The notes under the pieces were generated by a model. That model had not been told where the DNA came from and searched no databases. It saw nothing but the letters and a program-made list of their open reading frames with translations. A program made the translations under genes and the position numbers. A stretch of 64,000 bases of DNA from Tanypteryx hageni (taxonomy: Eukaryota > Arthropoda > Insecta > Odonata > Petaluridae): contig CM054114.1 in assembly GCA_028673005.1 (NCBI GenBank), positions 24,643,369-24,707,368 of the forward strand. Direction: 5' to 3'. Within the stretch, counting starts at the first letter, position 1. Every line of letters starts with the position of its first letter. Below, piece after piece: positions 62,538 to 64,000 of this stretch.

Positions 62538-62574
62538 CTTAATATTTAATACCCCCCCCCCATTAATTATTAAT

Positions 62575-62640
62575 CAGAGAAGAACTCCATACAATCATCA
62601 TTAATCTCCAAAATTAATATCTTAATTAAACTATTCTCTG
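62575..62640 (-). tRNA. trnP: trnP(UGG) (block M15)
   Basis: Intact 66-base form. Confidence 0.87.
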
Positions 62641-62650
62641 TATCAGACAA

Positions 62651-63314
62651 ATTCTTTATATATTTCTAGCAGCATTAAATAATTTTCTATTTACTAAAAT
62701 AAATCACCCTATAAATATAGGTATTATTTTACTATTACAAACATTATTAATATGTTTAGTAACAGGTTGTATATCCCAAACAGCCTGATTTTCATATATT
62801 TTATTTCTTGTTTTTTTGGGTGGCATACTAGTTCTTTTTATTTATATAACAAGAATTGCTTCAAATGAAATTTTTCAAAAAAGAAATTATTTATTATTAT
62901 ATATATTATTTTCAACAATTTCTTTTATTATTTTATTATTTATTTTAATTATAGATCCTGTAATAACATCTTTTAATAGAACTGGTGAAACTTTATCATT
63001 TATAAGAATTATTTTAATTGTTATCACCACTGTAATTATATCAATTTCATCTTTTATTTCCAAAAAATCCGTAATTGACCGAGAAAAAATATCTCCATTT
63101 GAATGCGGATTTGATCCATTTACAACTGCAGGAATTCCCTTCTCTTTACGATTCTTCTTAATTGCAGTAATCTTCTTAATTTTTAATGTAGAAATTGCCT
63201 TATTATTACCAATAATAATAGTAATATAAGAATATCAAATATCAAAACTTGAATATGAATTTCAAGAATCTTTTTTATTATTTTATTACTGGGATTATAT
63301 CATGAATGAAATTG
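62651..63314 (+). pseudogene. nad6-nad3: ND6-ND3 fusion, Ile variant (block M15)
   Basis: Open from ATT at 62651 to TAA at 63227-63229; ND3 remnant to about 63314, then the 133-bp tail. Confidence 0.88.
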
Positions 63315-63447
63315 TACAATTGTATCCTGTGGCGTCTGTGTTGCAGTATCACTTCCAAACTCACTATAATCTACTGATAACGGCGAAAAGTTATAAACAG
63401 AAATTTCAGTTACTCAATCTAAAATTACAGCTTATTTTGTGAACTGA

Positions 63448-64000
63448 CCTAGGTACTGCCGACCCTCAAGAGAATCATATTTACTGCCGCCCCTTAAGAG
63501 AATCCTAGGTACTGCCGCGTTTTTAAGAGAATACTATGTACTACCGCCCCTTAAGAGAATCCTAGGTACTGCCGCCCCTAAAGAGAATCCTAGGTACCGC
63601 CGCCCCTTAAGAGAATCCTAGGTACTGCCGACCCTTAAGAGAATCCCAGGTACTGTCGCCCCTTAAGAGAATCCTAGTTACTGCCGCCCCTTAAGAGAAT
63701 CCTAGGTACTGCAGCCCCTTAAGAGAATCCTAGGTACTGCCGCCCCTTAAGAGAATCCTAGTTACTGACGCCCCTTAAGAGAATCCTAGGTACTGCCGCC
63801 CCTTAAGAGAATCCTTGGTACTGCCGCCCCTTAAGAGAATCCCAGGTACTGTCGCCCCTTAAGAGAATCCTAGTTACTGCAGCCCCTTAAGAGAATCCTA
63901 GGTACTGTCGACCCCCTTAAGAGAATCCTAGGTACCGCCGCCCCTTAAGAGAATCCTAGGTACTGCCGACCCTTAAGAGAATCCCAGGTACTGTCGCCCC
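63448..64000. repeat. 28-bp minisatellite array P, cut by window end
   Basis: About 20 monomers with the usual array-start signature (GACCCTCAAGAGAATCATAT, then GCGTTTTTAAG) and the 30-base monomer near 63,905, so it belongs to the I/L/N/O lineage. Confidence 0.97.

Noticed and set aside
1..64000. A giant or repeated functional mitochondrial genome
   Set aside because: Only parts of five protein genes and two tRNAs occur, repeated and broken by frameshifts, with no rRNA, cox, cytb, atp or nad5 sequence over 64 kb; the satellite is unlike mitochondrial control-region repeats in size and composition. Not strictly excluded without read depth.

Overview
The window is almost entirely one composite tandem repeat. 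It alternates an AT-rich block of insect-type mitochondrial DNA (about 2.0 kb) with a GC-richer 28-bp minisatellite array (1.26-3.42 kb). The mitochondrial genes are degraded, fused and repeated about every 3.3-5.4 kb next to non-mitochondrial satellite. The simplest reading is nuclear DNA of an insect carrying a nuclear mitochondrial insertion (NUMT) amplified into a megasatellite. The mitochondrial part reads in the invertebrate mitochondrial code: TGA as Trp in the ND4, ND6 and ND3 motifs, AGA as Ser, ATT starts. The order ND4(-), ND4L(-), trnT(+), trnP(-), ND6(+) is the ancestral insect order. I cannot name the insect order with confidence.

Layout. Mitochondrial blocks (M): M0 1-693 (left part missing), M1 2544-4628, M2 7151-7538 (truncated), M3 9807-11808, M4 13827-15827, M5 18854-20853, M6 22116-24117, M7 25996-27998, M8 29849-31849, M9 33730-35732, M10 37583-39583, M11 42976-44976, M12 46857-48858, M13 50737-52736, M14 56021-58022, M15 61446-63447. 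The 28-bp arrays A-P fill every gap. Each full block holds, left to right: the 5' half of ND4 (-), complete ND4L (-), trnT (+), a poly-C tract of 9-12, trnP (-), the 5' part of ND6 (+) joined in frame to ND3 (+), then a 133-bp tail of unknown origin.

No gene here is likely to work as a mitochondrial gene in place. Almost all full copies share a frameshift in ND4 and one in ND3, so the founder was already damaged or was damaged before amplification. ND4L and the ND6-ND3 fusion remain open in nearly every copy, which probably reflects recent amplification rather than selection. Copy-specific indels, a 7,734-bp segmental duplication, compound arrays that have lost a block, one truncated block and one 84-bp inverted duplication record continuing unequal exchange and template switching. 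No transposase, CRISPR array, rRNA gene or ordinary nuclear gene was seen.
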